Assembly (NCBI GenBank): GCA_021732145.1
Contig: JAKFVN010000003.1
Span: 1-64,000, forward strand
Direction of reading: 5' to 3'
DNA: 64,000 bases
Origin: Alphaproteobacteria bacterium
GTDB lineage: Bacteria; Pseudomonadota; Alphaproteobacteria; UBA9219; RGZA01
The position numbers were made by a program, and so were the translations under genes. A model generated the notes under the pieces. It saw only the letters and a program-made list of their open reading frames with translations. It was not told the DNA's origin and made no database searches. Position 1 is the first letter of the stretch; every line of letters begins with the position of its first letter. Positions 47,861 through 56,911 of this stretch are shown piece by piece.

Positions 47861-48703
47861 CTACGCAAAGCGTCGCTTCCCGCCATTGGCGATTTCTTTT
47901 GGCGCTTCATCATTCCAGATTTTCCAAGGTGCCTTGTTCTTTTCCCACATCGCATCCAGATAATTACGATCGCGCAGCGTATCCATCGGCTGCCAGAAGC
48001 CATGATGTTCAAACGCCATCAACTGGCCATCCTTGGCAATCTGCTCCAGCGGTTCACGTTCCCAGGGAATTTCATCGCCATCAATGTAATCAATTACCTT
48101 CGGGTTCAATACAAAGAAGCCGCCGTTGATAAGGCCGCCTTCGGTTACCGGTTTTTCAACGAATTGCTTTACCGCGCCATTTTGAATATCCAGCGAACCA
48201 AAACGTGCGAGCGGTTGCACAGCGGTTACGGTTGCCAGCTTGCCGTGCTGCTTATGGAATTCGATGCTCTTGGCAATATCAACATTCCCTACACCGTCAC
48301 CATATGTCAGGCAGAAGGGCTGGCTTTCATCCAGATAACGGCGCACGCGGCGCACGCGGCCACCGGTTTGCGTATCCTCGCCCGTTTCGGCCAGGGTGAT
48401 ATGCCAGTCTTCTTGTGCTTCTTGGTGAATTTGCACACCGCCGCCGCGTGTATCCACGCTGATGTCCACATTATGCAGACCGTAATTCAGAAAGTATTCC
48501 TTGATCTTGAAACCTTTATAACCAAGGCAAATCACGAAATCGCGCACGCCGTGCGCCGCGTAAATTTTCATAATGTGCCAAAGGATAGGACGACCACCCA
48601 CTTCCACGAGTGGCTTTGGCAATGACACGGTTTCTTCGGAAAGGCGCGTGCCTTTGCCGCCCGCCAAAATCACTGCTTTTATTCCCTTGCTCTTGCTTTC
48701 CAT
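47861..48703 (-). CDS. rfbF: Glucose-1-phosphate cytidylyltransferase
   Basis: 280 residues. The nucleotidyltransferase signature AVILAGGKGTRLSEET is near the start, followed by PKPLVEVGGRPILWHIMKIY and FCLTYGDGVGNVD. It makes CDP-glucose from CTP and glucose-1-phosphate, the first CDP-dideoxyhexose step. A 108-base gap lies between it and the TPP-enzyme gene upstream. Confidence 0.95.
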   Translation of the reverse strand: MESKSKGIKAVILAGGKGTRLSEETVSLPKPLVEVGGRPILWHIMKIYAAHGVRDFVICLGYKGFKIKEYFLNYGLHNVDISVDTRGGGVQIHQEAQEDWHITLAETGEDTQTGGRVRRVRRYLDESQPFCLTYGDGVGNVDIAKSIEFHKQHGKLATVTAVQPLARFGSLDIQNGAVKQFVEKPVTEGGLINGGFFVLNPKVIDYIDGDEIPWEREPLEQIAKDGQLMAFEHHGFWQPMDTLRDRNYLDAMWEKNKAPWKIWNDEAPKEIANGGKRRFA

Positions 48704-48811
48704 GCCTGCCCCAATTCGTCCGGTCTACCCATCATTTCAGGCGCTTTTGATAGCATTATTTAGGCTGGCTGGCAAACGCCGCTTGGGTTTTTAAACCCTT
48801 AAAAACCGGGC

Positions 48812-50584
48812 TTATACGAGGTATTTGGCAAGTTTGGCGTATTGGGCTTCGGGTAAATCCGGCGACATGCGGTGCAAGGGATTCGATGCCATGCTGCCGC
48901 TTTCGGTGACGCGGCTGGTAATCTTGGGGAAATAGGTCTGCTTGGGATCAACGGGAACAATGAATGCCCCTACTCCTTTTTCGGCAAATGCCTTCTTGAA
49001 CGCCGCATCGTTTTCAAAACCGGGTTTCAAATTCATGGTTGGCACATCCCATGCGGAGAATAATTTTGCCCAATGCGGCAAGCCCAAACCTGTTGCGCCA
49101 TCGCAGCCCACATAACGGCCGCCAAAATAATTGCTCTGCGTCATGCGAATGGACGCATAGCCATTATCATCATAGATAAATATTTTGAGGTTCAGTTTGT
49201 TGGCAGCAGCAGTGCCTATTTCCTGAATGTTCTGTGAAAAGCCGCCATCGCCTTCCACCAAAATGGTGCGCTGATGCTTTGCCGCCATCGCCGCGCCAAT
49301 CGCACCCGATAAGCCATAGCCCATCGATGCAAGCCCCTTATTCGTGACCATCAACTGGCCTTGTTTTAGCTCGAACACTTGCATCATGCTGGTAAAGGCG
49401 CTGCCGCTGCTGCATGGAATAATTACATCGCCTTTTTCGCAAAGCGCCGAAAGCTTGCTGACAAAATGATAGGGCGAAATAAATCCTTCGCCAGTTGTAT
49501 TGCCTTCTTCCACCATGGGGAGTTCTTTTTTGATAAGGCGGCAATGCTCAATCCATTCCTTATGCTCGCCTAGATTTGCGGTGCCGAGGTATTTTAAAAC
49601 TTCATTCGCATCGGCGCAAATGGGCCAATCAACTTTCGGGTGGCCTTTTTCCAATTCCGCTTTGTCGCATTCCACCTGAATGACTTTTCCGGCGGGTACA
49701 AATTCCTGCCAGTTAAATCCGGTTTGCTGCATGCCCAACCGTGTGCCAAGCGCAATCAGCACATCCGCCTGTTGCATCACCAAATTGGAATAACGCATGC
49801 CCCATGTATTCGGGCGGCCAAAATAATTCGGCATATCGGCTGCAACGCGGTCGGCGCCATTCCATGTGGTGGTCAAGGGAACGCCCAGTTTTTCAAAATT
49901 AATGGTGGCCGCCACTTCGCGGCTGATACCGCCACCCAGCAATAATACAGGGCGTTTCGCATCTTTAATGCGCGCCGCCAGTTTTTCCAAATCGCCCTTT
50001 GAAATTGCGTTGAATGATGCAGTTTGGGCTGTTATTGGCTTATTCAATTCCTTTTCATCCACATTGCGGCCTTGAATATCCAGCGGCAATTCGATGAAGA
50101 CGGGGCCCTTGCGGCCGATGCTTCCGGCCTTTGCCATCGCGGTAAATTTATCTTGGGTGACCACATCATCCATCAGTGTTGATAACACGCAAACGGGTTT
50201 GGCGAGCGCAACGCCATCAATTTCCTGAATGCCGTTTTGGCGCAATGTGCCGCGCGCCAAATCCGCCGTCTTTACTTGACCACCGATTACCAATAATTCG
50301 CGGCTTTCCAAAAACGCGCCGCCCATCGCGGTGAGAATATTGGTAAGGCCAGGGCCAGCGGTAACCAATGCAAATGCGCGCTCGCCTTTTTTGGTTTCCC
50401 CTCTTTGAGATTCGTTGAAATATTCCACGGCAATGCCTGCCGCCACTTCATGCACCACCGGCACCATTTTCATCTTGCGGCTGCATGATTCCAGAATATG
50501 CATGATGTTTCCACCCGCCAGAAAAAAGCAGGTGGTATAGCCCGCTTTAACAAGCCAATCAGCCAATAAATCACTGTATTTCAT
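48812..50584 (-). CDS. Thiamine-diphosphate enzyme of the acetolactate-synthase family (YerE-like candidate)
   Basis: 590 residues in three domains. The Pyr domain has the catalytic Glu in VVHEVAAGIAVEYF, a central nucleotide-binding-like domain spans about 205-335, and the C-terminal PP domain has the ThDP motif GDGGFSQN ... DDNGYASI. In Yersinia, YerE of this family attaches a two-carbon unit from pyruvate to CDP-4-keto-3,6-dideoxyglucose, producing yersiniose. Its place directly upstream of rfbFGH makes that role attractive here. Acetolactate synthase itself or an IolD-like hydrolase are alternatives. Confidence 0.75.
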   Translation of the reverse strand: MKYSDLLADWLVKAGYTTCFFLAGGNIMHILESCSRKMKMVPVVHEVAAGIAVEYFNESQRGETKKGERAFALVTAGPGLTNILTAMGGAFLESRELLVIGGQVKTADLARGTLRQNGIQEIDGVALAKPVCVLSTLMDDVVTQDKFTAMAKAGSIGRKGPVFIELPLDIQGRNVDEKELNKPITAQTASFNAISKGDLEKLAARIKDAKRPVLLLGGGISREVAATINFEKLGVPLTTTWNGADRVAADMPNYFGRPNTWGMRYSNLVMQQADVLIALGTRLGMQQTGFNWQEFVPAGKVIQVECDKAELEKGHPKVDWPICADANEVLKYLGTANLGEHKEWIEHCRLIKKELPMVEEGNTTGEGFISPYHFVSKLSALCEKGDVIIPCSSGSAFTSMMQVFELKQGQLMVTNKGLASMGYGLSGAIGAAMAAKHQRTILVEGDGGFSQNIQEIGTAAANKLNLKIFIYDDNGYASIRMTQSNYFGGRYVGCDGATGLGLPHWAKLFSAWDVPTMNLKPGFENDAAFKKAFAEKGVGAFIVPVDPKQTYFPKITSRVTESGSMASNPLHRMSPDLPEAQYAKLAKYLV

Positions 50585-50617
50585 GGTGGTTCCCTATACT
50601 TTTTCTTGAGGGGAGTG

Positions 50618-51724
50618 TTACGCAGCAGCACAGTTGGTTTTGGTGCGGATGGTGGTGAGCACCTGCTCCATCGCAGCCGTTAAATGTGTGCGGCTTTCGT
50701 CATTTTTTGGCAAGGCCTTTAATTGCACATTGCCATCTGCCGCAACCACGACGACGCGGTAGCCATCGGCCTTGTGCTTTTTATCGGATGAGAATCGGTC
50801 GAATAAACCGGGCGCGGTCACACCTTCCAGTGATGCTGGCAAATCGGTTACCAGCGCCAGCAATGCTTCAATATGCTTGCGCATCATGGCAACATGGGGC
50901 TTTGCATCATACTTCGTGCCCATGCGCTGTTCGAGTTCCAGCGCGCACAACATTCCTACGCCCACGGCAATACCGTGGCTGACACGGAATTGCGATGCAC
51001 CTTCAATCGCATGGCCGAATGTATGGCCAAAATTCAGCAATAATCTTTCGCCCTTATCAAACTCATCGGTTTCGATGAACCATTTCTTGGCTGCCAATGA
51101 TGTCGCAACCACGCCCGCAAAGCCCGCTTCGCTCATGGTGGCTGATGGGTTGTTTGCCATATAGGCATTCCAGCTATCCAGCCCGCGGCAATAGCAGATT
51201 TTTGCGGCTTCAATCATGCCTGCGGCGATTTGTTCGGCGTTTAATGTTTTGGTGAAAGCGGGATCAATCAACACGCGGCGCGGCGGGTTGAATGTGCCGA
51301 CAATGTTTTTGTATTCACCAACATTGATCGATGATTTGCCGCCAATGCAGCTATCGGCCATGCCCAGCAGCGTGGTTGGCATGTACATCCATTCGAGGCC
51401 GCGCATGTAAATCGCCGCGCAGAATGCGGAAACATCCTGCACAATGCCGCCGCCCACCGCCAATAATAACGTATCGCGCGTCGTGCCTAATTTGCGCAGC
51501 TGGGTAATAACCGCAGGAATGGCATCAAGGCTTTTGACGGTTTCTTCCGATTTCAGCGCAATCGCTTTCACGCCTGCTTTTTCAAAATCACCTGCAAAGC
51601 GTTCATCGCATATCGCAATCAGCTTTTGGCCCTGTGCCATGAATTGCCTGTAAAGGCCGGATGCGATTTCAACATCATAGCTGCCTGTCGATGATGAAAC
51701 AGAAAACTTAGATGATGCGGACAT
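50618..51724 (-). CDS. 3-dehydroquinate-synthase-like sugar phosphate cyclase
   Basis: 368 residues. Most DHQS active-site segments are intact: the NAD loop (LAVGGGIVQDVSAF), ADSCIGGKSSIN, GTFNPPRRVLIDP, the E-x-x-K in GMIEAAKI, and the zinc region LNFGHTFGHAIE. HGIAVG stands where HGEAVG is typical, and SSDKKHK ends the series. Bona fide AroB converts DAHP to dehydroquinate; relatives cyclise other sugar phosphates. The position in a glycan cluster suggests a dedicated cyclase, though a displaced aroB cannot be excluded. It overlaps the SDR gene by 17 bases. Confidence 0.75.
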   Translation of the reverse strand: MSASSKFSVSSSTGSYDVEIASGLYRQFMAQGQKLIAICDERFAGDFEKAGVKAIALKSEETVKSLDAIPAVITQLRKLGTTRDTLLLAVGGGIVQDVSAFCAAIYMRGLEWMYMPTTLLGMADSCIGGKSSINVGEYKNIVGTFNPPRRVLIDPAFTKTLNAEQIAAGMIEAAKICYCRGLDSWNAYMANNPSATMSEAGFAGVVATSLAAKKWFIETDEFDKGERLLLNFGHTFGHAIEGASQFRVSHGIAVGVGMLCALELEQRMGTKYDAKPHVAMMRKHIEALLALVTDLPASLEGVTAPGLFDRFSSDKKHKADGYRVVVVAADGNVQLKALPKNDESRTHLTAAMEQVLTTIRTKTNCAAA

Positions 51725-52454
51725 GGCTGTAACCTAAATCGGATGCAATGAATTGGCCGGTAATGCCGGTATTATTTGGTGAGCATAAATGGAACACAAG
51801 GTTTGATACGTCATTCAGCTTCGGCATGCGGTTGAATTTGGTCGCGGTTTCGAATTGCTTGATCTGGTCGGCGCTTAAATTGCGCTGCGTCATGGGCGTA
51901 TCCAGCGCGCCGGGCAATACCGCATTAATTAAATGACCATCACCCGCCAAATCGGCAGCAGCGGATAATACGAGACCCTGCAATGCCGCCTTGGTGATGC
52001 AATAGGAATACTTGTTCTGGCGCGCGATGTTTTGCCAGATGGAGCTGATAACGCATAACCGTGATGCTTCGCTCAGCAATTTGCGGCTCAGTAATTTTTG
52101 CAGCGTAATCACCACGAACAAACAATTCGCGCGATAGAGTTCCATGTGCTGCTCGGTATCGACATCATAGGCACTGTCATTGATGTTCGCACCTTGCGCC
52201 CAGCACACGGCAGAAAACGGGCCATACTTATCCAACACGCTGTCATCAAAATTGTCGGCGAATGGATCAAGCTCCAGCCATGTCACGCCATTCGCAACAG
52301 GTGTCTGCGGCGCATGGCGGCCGGTTGCAATAACCTGCCAGCCTTCGACCAGAAACTTTTCAAGGAGCGATGAGCCAATCGCGCCCGCACCGCCAAACAG
52401 CAGCAATCGCGGGGCCTTGGTTGCATCATTAGATGATTTGGCGCTGCCTGACAC
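51708..52454 (-). CDS. Short-chain dehydrogenase/reductase
   Basis: 248 residues. The cofactor motif LLFGGAGAIGSSLLE, the Ser in CVISSIWQ and YCITK (Tyr and Lys) mark a classical SDR. It starts at a GTG (52454), ten bases after the aldolase stop, and ends overlapping the cyclase gene by 17 bases, so the three are tightly coupled. The substrate probably belongs to the same pathway as the aldolase and cyclase. Confidence 0.82.
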   Translation of the reverse strand: MSGSAKSSNDATKAPRLLLFGGAGAIGSSLLEKFLVEGWQVIATGRHAPQTPVANGVTWLELDPFADNFDDSVLDKYGPFSAVCWAQGANINDSAYDVDTEQHMELYRANCLFVVITLQKLLSRKLLSEASRLCVISSIWQNIARQNKYSYCITKAALQGLVLSAAADLAGDGHLINAVLPGALDTPMTQRNLSADQIKQFETATKFNRMPKLNDVSNLVFHLCSPNNTGITGQFIASDLGYSHVRII

Positions 52455-52463
52455 AGCACACGC

Positions 52464-53303
52464 TTAAGATGCGAGAGCGATAGCAGGCTTGCCCTGCGCT
52501 TCCGCTTCGGCCTGCAAGATTTTCCAGCGTGCTTCCAGCATGTCGATGCGCTTGGCGTCTTCACGCTGGATAGCGCCGTAGTATTCGCGCTTGTTAAGCA
52601 GCCACAGCAATTCGAAATGAACGGCATTGAGCAAGCCGCCGTCGATTTCTTTTTGTTCAATCGCCTTGCCGTCAAAAATAACCTTGCGGGTTTCAAAACG
52701 GGTGAGGATGATTTTGTTGACCTGACGAAGCGCGGCAATCGCGTCCATCGAAACGCCGCCGCCGACAACAAGCTCAAGCCCCTTGGCCTTACACACCTTC
52801 GCGGTTTCAAGAATGTAATCGGTCACTTTTTGCTCGTTGATGTCATCGCGCGAATACCCCTTGGAAAGGGAGAAATCGACGCGGCCAAACACGATACCGT
52901 TGGAACCGTTCGGCTTGCGTGCTTCATCAGCCAAGCCCTGCAACTGGCCATAAGCCGTTTCGGTTTCAAGATTGAAGAGGAAGTCAGTGTCCTTTTGCTC
53001 GTCAGCCGAATAAACCTTGTTCTTTGAATCAATAAATTTGCTTAAGGCGTAAACGCTTTCAATCATCGGGGCGATGATGTAATCCACGCCGAGCTGCTTT
53101 GCTTCCAGCAAGTCGCGCATCGCTTCGCAGCCGCCAATTTTCAAGCCGATTTTAACATTCGCCTTGCGGGCGATTTCAATAAGACGGAGCAATTCTTCAA
53201 CGCGCGTGCCTTCTGCTTCGAACTCAGCCTTTACAGCAAGGTATCCGTAGTTATCACGGCCCTTTTTCAGGATGTCGAGCATTTGGCGTTCGAGCTTGTT
53301 CAT
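52464..53303 (-). CDS. HpcH/HpaI-like aldolase/lyase
   Basis: 279 residues from ATG 53303, which GAGGAAATCA precedes; the longer frame to 53447 has no ribosome site. TIM-barrel lyase features are [28 protein letters not shown], an acidic metal-ligand region ([11 protein letters not shown]), and [15 protein letters not shown]. The family splits or forms C-C bonds with pyruvate- or acyl-CoA-type partners. First gene of the 26-kb minus-strand run, with a strong promoter 60 bases upstream. Confidence 0.7.
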   Translation of the reverse strand: MNKLERQMLDILKKGRDNYGYLAVKAEFEAEGTRVEELLRLIEIARKANVKIGLKIGGCEAMRDLLEAKQLGVDYIIAPMIESVYALSKFIDSKNKVYSADEQKDTDFLFNLETETAYGQLQGLADEARKPNGSNGIVFGRVDFSLSKGYSRDDINEQKVTDYILETAKVCKAKGLELVVGGGVSMDAIAALRQVNKIILTRFETRKVIFDGKAIEQKEIDGGLLNAVHFELLWLLNKREYYGAIQREDAKRIDMLEARWKILQAEAEAQGKPAIALAS

Positions 53304-53369
53304 TGATTTCCTCACAAAGAATAAATAAATGTTAAAGGTGCTATATGCACTAATCGCAAAGTGTGGTTT

Positions 53370-53398
53370 TTTATAGGCCAGCGGGGCAAGCCAGTCAA
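53370..53398 (-). promoter_or_regulatory. Sigma-70-type promoter of the polysaccharide supercluster
   Basis: On the minus strand TTGACT (53398-53393), a 17-base spacer and TATAAA (53375-53370) each match the consensus hexamers at five of six positions. The predicted start near 53363 gives a leader of about 60 bases before the aldolase ATG at 53303. Confidence 0.7.
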
Positions 53399-53534
53399 AA
53401 CAAAAAGGCTGATATTGCAATGCATGCTGCCATGCTATACTGGCCATTCACCCCTGTTAAGTTACTGAAAATAGTGAAAACATAGCATTCATTAATGGGG
53501 GGGCGATATCGGACGCTAGGCACGAAGAATCACG

Positions 53535-53999
53535 ATGAAATTGGAATACCGCTATTTTTCTCCTGATGATGGAATGCATATTCAACCGTTCCTGGCGCAC
53601 AGTAATCCCGTAGGCGATAATCCCGTAGGCGATAATCCCGTAGGCGATAATCCCGTAGGCGATAATCCCGTAGGCGATAATCCCGTAGGCGATAATCCCG
53701 TAGGCGATAATCCCGTAGGCGATAATCCGGTTTTACAGCGCAAAATGGGGACGGGTGTCTGCCGCGCCAGCAACCTGCCGCTGAATTGCGCGGTTAATAT
53801 CGGCACGCATGCAGGGCTTGGGCATGGCCATTATCAACAAACCATCTGCGTTGAACCGCACAAGGAAAATGCGGAATGCTTATGCAAAGACCTGGAAGGC
53901 AGGAATGCAATTATTTATCCCTTCGGCTTTTCCGAAACTGCAACGCAAAAATCATTCTGTATGCCAAGCGATGCACGCAATAGCCACGCAGGAACCTAA
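53535..53999 (+). CDS. Truncated FkbM-like methyltransferase ORF with NPVGD tandem repeat
   Basis: 154 residues. Residues 24-66 are eight NPVGD units from a 15-bp tandem repeat, with a ninth beginning. The part after it resembles the core of FkbM-family methyltransferases: VNIGTHAGL (SAM motif region), ICVEPHKENAECLCKDL and IIYPFGFSE. The usual ~100 C-terminal residues are missing, because the frame stops just after a segment recalling the family's N-S-G turn. Likely a decaying gene; the frame downstream shows no clear continuation. The only plus-strand ORF beside the cluster promoter. Confidence 0.5.
   Translation: MKLEYRYFSPDDGMHIQPFLAHSNPVGDNPVGDNPVGDNPVGDNPVGDNPVGDNPVGDNPVGDNPVLQRKMGTGVCRASNLPLNCAVNIGTHAGLGHGHYQQTICVEPHKENAECLCKDLEGRNAIIYPFGFSETATQKSFCMPSDARNSHAGT
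53604..53728 (+). repeat. Tandem repeat, 15-bp unit, eight perfect copies
   Basis: AATCCCGTAGGCGAT is repeated eight times without a mismatch (53604-53723), then a ninth copy diverges after AATCC. The unit length is a multiple of three, so copy number can change without breaking the reading frame. Confidence 0.97.
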
Positions 54000-54112
54000 A
54001 GCTCATGAATTATATGGCATAATTGGGAATTGACGGCGGAGTCGTGCTTGCCGCATACTCCCAGTTCCCGCCTGTACCTTGTACCACCTCCCTCTCCAGA
54101 AGGTTTCCTTCC

Positions 54113-54700
54113 ATGACAAAAATTCTTGAAAAACTTTACCCTGCTTTGACGCTCAGCGTTGTGCTGGCACTTGCAGTTTCATTTGGCTTGCATAGCAGCC
54201 TCATGAATGATGCTGCGCAGATGGTCACGCTGCACATCAACGTTGCGGTTTGGCTGCACGTTGTAGCCGGCATTTTATGGATTGGCTTGCTGTGGTATTT
54301 CAACTTCGTGCAAATCCCGACCATGTCGAAAATTCCTGCCGAACTGAAGCCGGCTGTTGGCAAATTCATTGCGCCGGAAGCCTTGTTCTGGTTCCGCTGG
54401 TCGGCACTGGCGACCGTTATCACCGGCTTGCTGGTTGCATACATCAAGGGCTATCTGGTTGCCGCGCTAACCTTTGAAAGCAGTCGTACCATTGGTTTAG
54501 GCATGTGGCTAGCGCTGATTATGGCTGCAAATGTCTGGTTCATTATCTGGCCAAACCAGCAAAAGGCATTAGGCATTGTCACGGTTGATGACGCAACAAA
54601 AGCAAAATCGGCACGCATCGCCATGCTGGCATCACGCACCAACTTCGTCTTGTCCCTGCCAATGCTGTATTGCATGGTATCGCAAAACATCGCTGGCTAA
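54113..54700 (+). CDS. PuuD-type membrane protein (Urate_ox_N family), without cytochrome domain
   Basis: 195 residues with about five transmembrane helices. LHINVAVWLHVVAGILWIGLLWYFNFVQIP and PEALFWFRWSALATVITGLLVAY match the membrane domain of PuuD urate hydroxylases, with conserved membrane histidines. Characterised PuuD carries a C-terminal cytochrome c domain, which is missing here. No purine-catabolism genes are nearby, so urate as substrate is uncertain. ATG 54113 is preceded by AGAAGG. Confidence 0.68.
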   Translation: MTKILEKLYPALTLSVVLALAVSFGLHSSLMNDAAQMVTLHINVAVWLHVVAGILWIGLLWYFNFVQIPTMSKIPAELKPAVGKFIAPEALFWFRWSALATVITGLLVAYIKGYLVAALTFESSRTIGLGMWLALIMAANVWFIIWPNQQKALGIVTVDDATKAKSARIAMLASRTNFVLSLPMLYCMVSQNIAG

Positions 54701-54718
54701 TTCATTTAGTCATTAAAT

Positions 54719-54764
54719 AAAAAGGGCAGCCATCCGTATATTTTATGGGTGCTGCCCTTTTTTA
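54719..54764. terminator. Bidirectional Rho-independent terminator
   Basis: AAAAAGGGCAGC and GCTGCCCTTTTTT form a strong stem around a ~20-base loop between the convergent puuD-like and bioB genes. A-runs on the left and T-runs on the right serve both strands. Confidence 0.92.
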
Positions 54765-54782
54765 TGTCTTTGATTGCATGCG

Positions 54783-55769
54783 CTACGCGTTAGCGGCAAG
54801 ACCAGCGGTTTTCAACAGATCCAAATCGGCAATCGTATCGTTATTTGGCGTGGTCAGAAGTTTTTCGCCGTAAAAGAATGAATTCGCGCCAGCCAGCAGG
54901 CACAGCAATTGTGCTTCGCGGCTTAACATTGAACGCCCCGCTGATAAACGCACGCGCGCCTTTGGCATGGTAATGCGCGCAACCGCCACCATGCGCACCA
55001 GATCAATCGGATCAACGGGTTTTTGTTTTTCAAGCGGCGTTCCCTTTACAGCCACCAGCGCATTGATGGGTACGCTTTCCGGATGCGGTGTGAGATTCGA
55101 TAAGGTCTGCAACAAGCTTGCGCGGTCGCGCGTGGTTTCACCCATGCCGATAATGCCGCCGCAGCACACCGTAATGCCCGCATCGCGCACATGCGATAAG
55201 GTTTCCAAACGGTCATCGTAATCGCGCGTTGTAATCACATTGCCGTAATATTCGGGCGATGTATCAAGGTTGTGGTTGTATGCGGTAAGGCCTGCATTCT
55301 TCAATTTCTCGGCCTGGTGCTGTTTCAGCATGCCCAGTGTCACGCAGGCTTCCATGCCCAATTCGCGCACGCCTTCTACCATTTTGCATACCGCATCAAA
55401 TTCCGCGCCGTCTTTTACTTCGCGCCACGCCGCGCCCATGCAGAAACGCGCCGCGCCCGCCGCCTTGGCGGCGCGCGCTTTTTCTAAAACGGCATCCACC
55501 TGCATCAGGCGTTCTTTGGCAACGCCGGTTTCCTTGGCGTGATGCGCGCTTTGCGGGCAATAGCCGCAATCTTCCGGGCAGCCGCCCGTTTTAATCGAAA
55601 GCAGGCTGGCAAGCTGCACATCATTGGGTTGATGCGCGCGGTGAACAGCGCGCGCATGATCCAGCAATTCAAATAGCGGCAATTCAAGCAAGGCTTGAAT
55701 TTCGGCGACTGTCCAATCGTGACGCGTCGCAGAATTGGGGGAAGAATTCGAAATAGTGCAATCTGGCAT
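54783..55769 (-). CDS. bioB: Biotin synthase
   Basis: 328 residues. The radical-SAM [4Fe-4S] motif is C64-x3-C68-x2-C71 ([13 protein letters not shown]). SAHH follows, then [24 protein letters not shown] and the conserved Arg in [10 protein letters not shown]. It inserts sulfur into dethiobiotin. ATG 55769 replaces the longer frame to 55892, which would overlap bioF. Divergent from bioF with 53 bases between their starts. Confidence 0.97.
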   Translation of the reverse strand: MPDCTISNSSPNSATRHDWTVAEIQALLELPLFELLDHARAVHRAHQPNDVQLASLLSIKTGGCPEDCGYCPQSAHHAKETGVAKERLMQVDAVLEKARAAKAAGAARFCMGAAWREVKDGAEFDAVCKMVEGVRELGMEACVTLGMLKQHQAEKLKNAGLTAYNHNLDTSPEYYGNVITTRDYDDRLETLSHVRDAGITVCCGGIIGMGETTRDRASLLQTLSNLTPHPESVPINALVAVKGTPLEKQKPVDPIDLVRMVAVARITMPKARVRLSAGRSMLSREAQLLCLLAGANSFFYGEKLLTTPNNDTIADLDLLKTAGLAANA

Positions 55770-55822
55770 GGGATTATTGAATGGTTCTGGATGGTTTCGA
55801 AATGTTTCCTTATTATAGAGAC

Positions 55823-56911
55823 ATGACCCGTTTATCTGCAACCCTGTCAAAGTTACGTGAAGAAGGCCGCTTTCGCGTCCTTTCACCGGCAATCGGCATT
55901 GACTTTACCTCCAATGACTATTTGGGGTTCAAGGCGCATCCCGCCTTGCGTGCTGCTGCGGTTGAAGCATTGGAAAACGGACTTGATATCGGTTCGGGCG
56001 GCTCGCGCCTGCTGCGCGGTAATCACCCCGCGCATGAGCAGCTGGAACATGAAGCCGCCCAGTTTTTTGGCCAGGAGCAAGCACTTTTTTTCGGCAGCGG
56101 GTTTTTAGCCAATCACGCGTTGATGACCGCGCTTCCTACCAAAGATGATATTATTTTATTCGATGCGCTTGTTCATGCCAGCCTGCGCGGTGGCATTCAA
56201 AGCAATCCCGCCAAACATATCCGCATTCCGCATAATGATGCGAATGCGCTTGAAGAAAATCTGAAAGCCAATTCCGGTAAAACCTGCTGGGTGGTTCTCG
56301 AAAGCATCTATAGCATGGATGGTGATTTCGCGCCGCTATCTGACATCATCATGCTTTGCGAAAAATACAATGCAATGCTGGTGGTGGATGAAGCGCATGC
56401 CACAGCTGTGTTCGGCGAAAAGGGCAAAGGCCTGACCTTTGGCCATCACTCACCAAATCTCATCACGCTGCACACTTGCGGTAAGGGGCTGGGCGTTGCG
56501 GGGGCGCTGGTTTGCGCATCCAGTGAAATCATGGAAACCCTTATAAACAAGGCCCGGCCATTCATTTATTCAACCGCGCCCATGCCGCTGCAAGCCGTAC
56601 TTGTCAGCAAAGCATTGCAGTTGTGCGCTGGCGCTGATGAACAACGCACCAAACTATTTGCGTTGTGTGAACTGGCAAGAAAAAACTTCCCCTGCCCGCC
56701 ATCGCCCACGCCCATCATCCCCCATATTCTGGGTGATGAACAAAAAGCACTCGCCGCTGCCACAGCAATGCAAGCCAAGGGCTTTGATATCCGCGCCATT
56801 CGCCCACCCACCGTACCCAATGGTTCATCACGCCTGCGCATCACACTGAATGCAACTTTGCGTGAACAGGACGTGATGGCACTTGCTAGCGCGCTGCAAG
56901 GCATTGCATGA
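55823..56911 (+). CDS. bioF: 8-amino-7-oxononanoate synthase
   Basis: 362 residues, PLP-dependent alpha-oxoamine synthase. [49 protein letters not shown] and the PLP lysine in [13 protein letters not shown] are visible. It condenses pimeloyl thioester with alanine to KAPA. ATG 55823 is taken because homology starts there; 55781 is possible. A TTATAGAGAC stretch directly before the ATG resembles one half of the alphaproteobacterial BioR box. Stop overlaps bioD (ATGA). Confidence 0.93.
   Translation: MTRLSATLSKLREEGRFRVLSPAIGIDFTSNDYLGFKAHPALRAAAVEALENGLDIGSGGSRLLRGNHPAHEQLEHEAAQFFGQEQALFFGSGFLANHALMTALPTKDDIILFDALVHASLRGGIQSNPAKHIRIPHNDANALEENLKANSGKTCWVVLESIYSMDGDFAPLSDIIMLCEKYNAMLVVDEAHATAVFGEKGKGLTFGHHSPNLITLHTCGKGLGVAGALVCASSEIMETLINKARPFIYSTAPMPLQAVLVSKALQLCAGADEQRTKLFALCELARKNFPCPPSPTPIIPHILGDEQKALAAATAMQAKGFDIRAIRPPTVPNGSSRLRITLNATLREQDVMALASALQGIA

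Noticed and set aside
53304-53534. JUMPstart/ops element before the polysaccharide cluster
   Set aside because: No GGCGGTAG core was found on the minus strand upstream of the first gene.
53604-53728. CRISPR array
   Set aside because: The units are perfect direct tandem copies of 15 bp with no spacers, and no cas genes are near.
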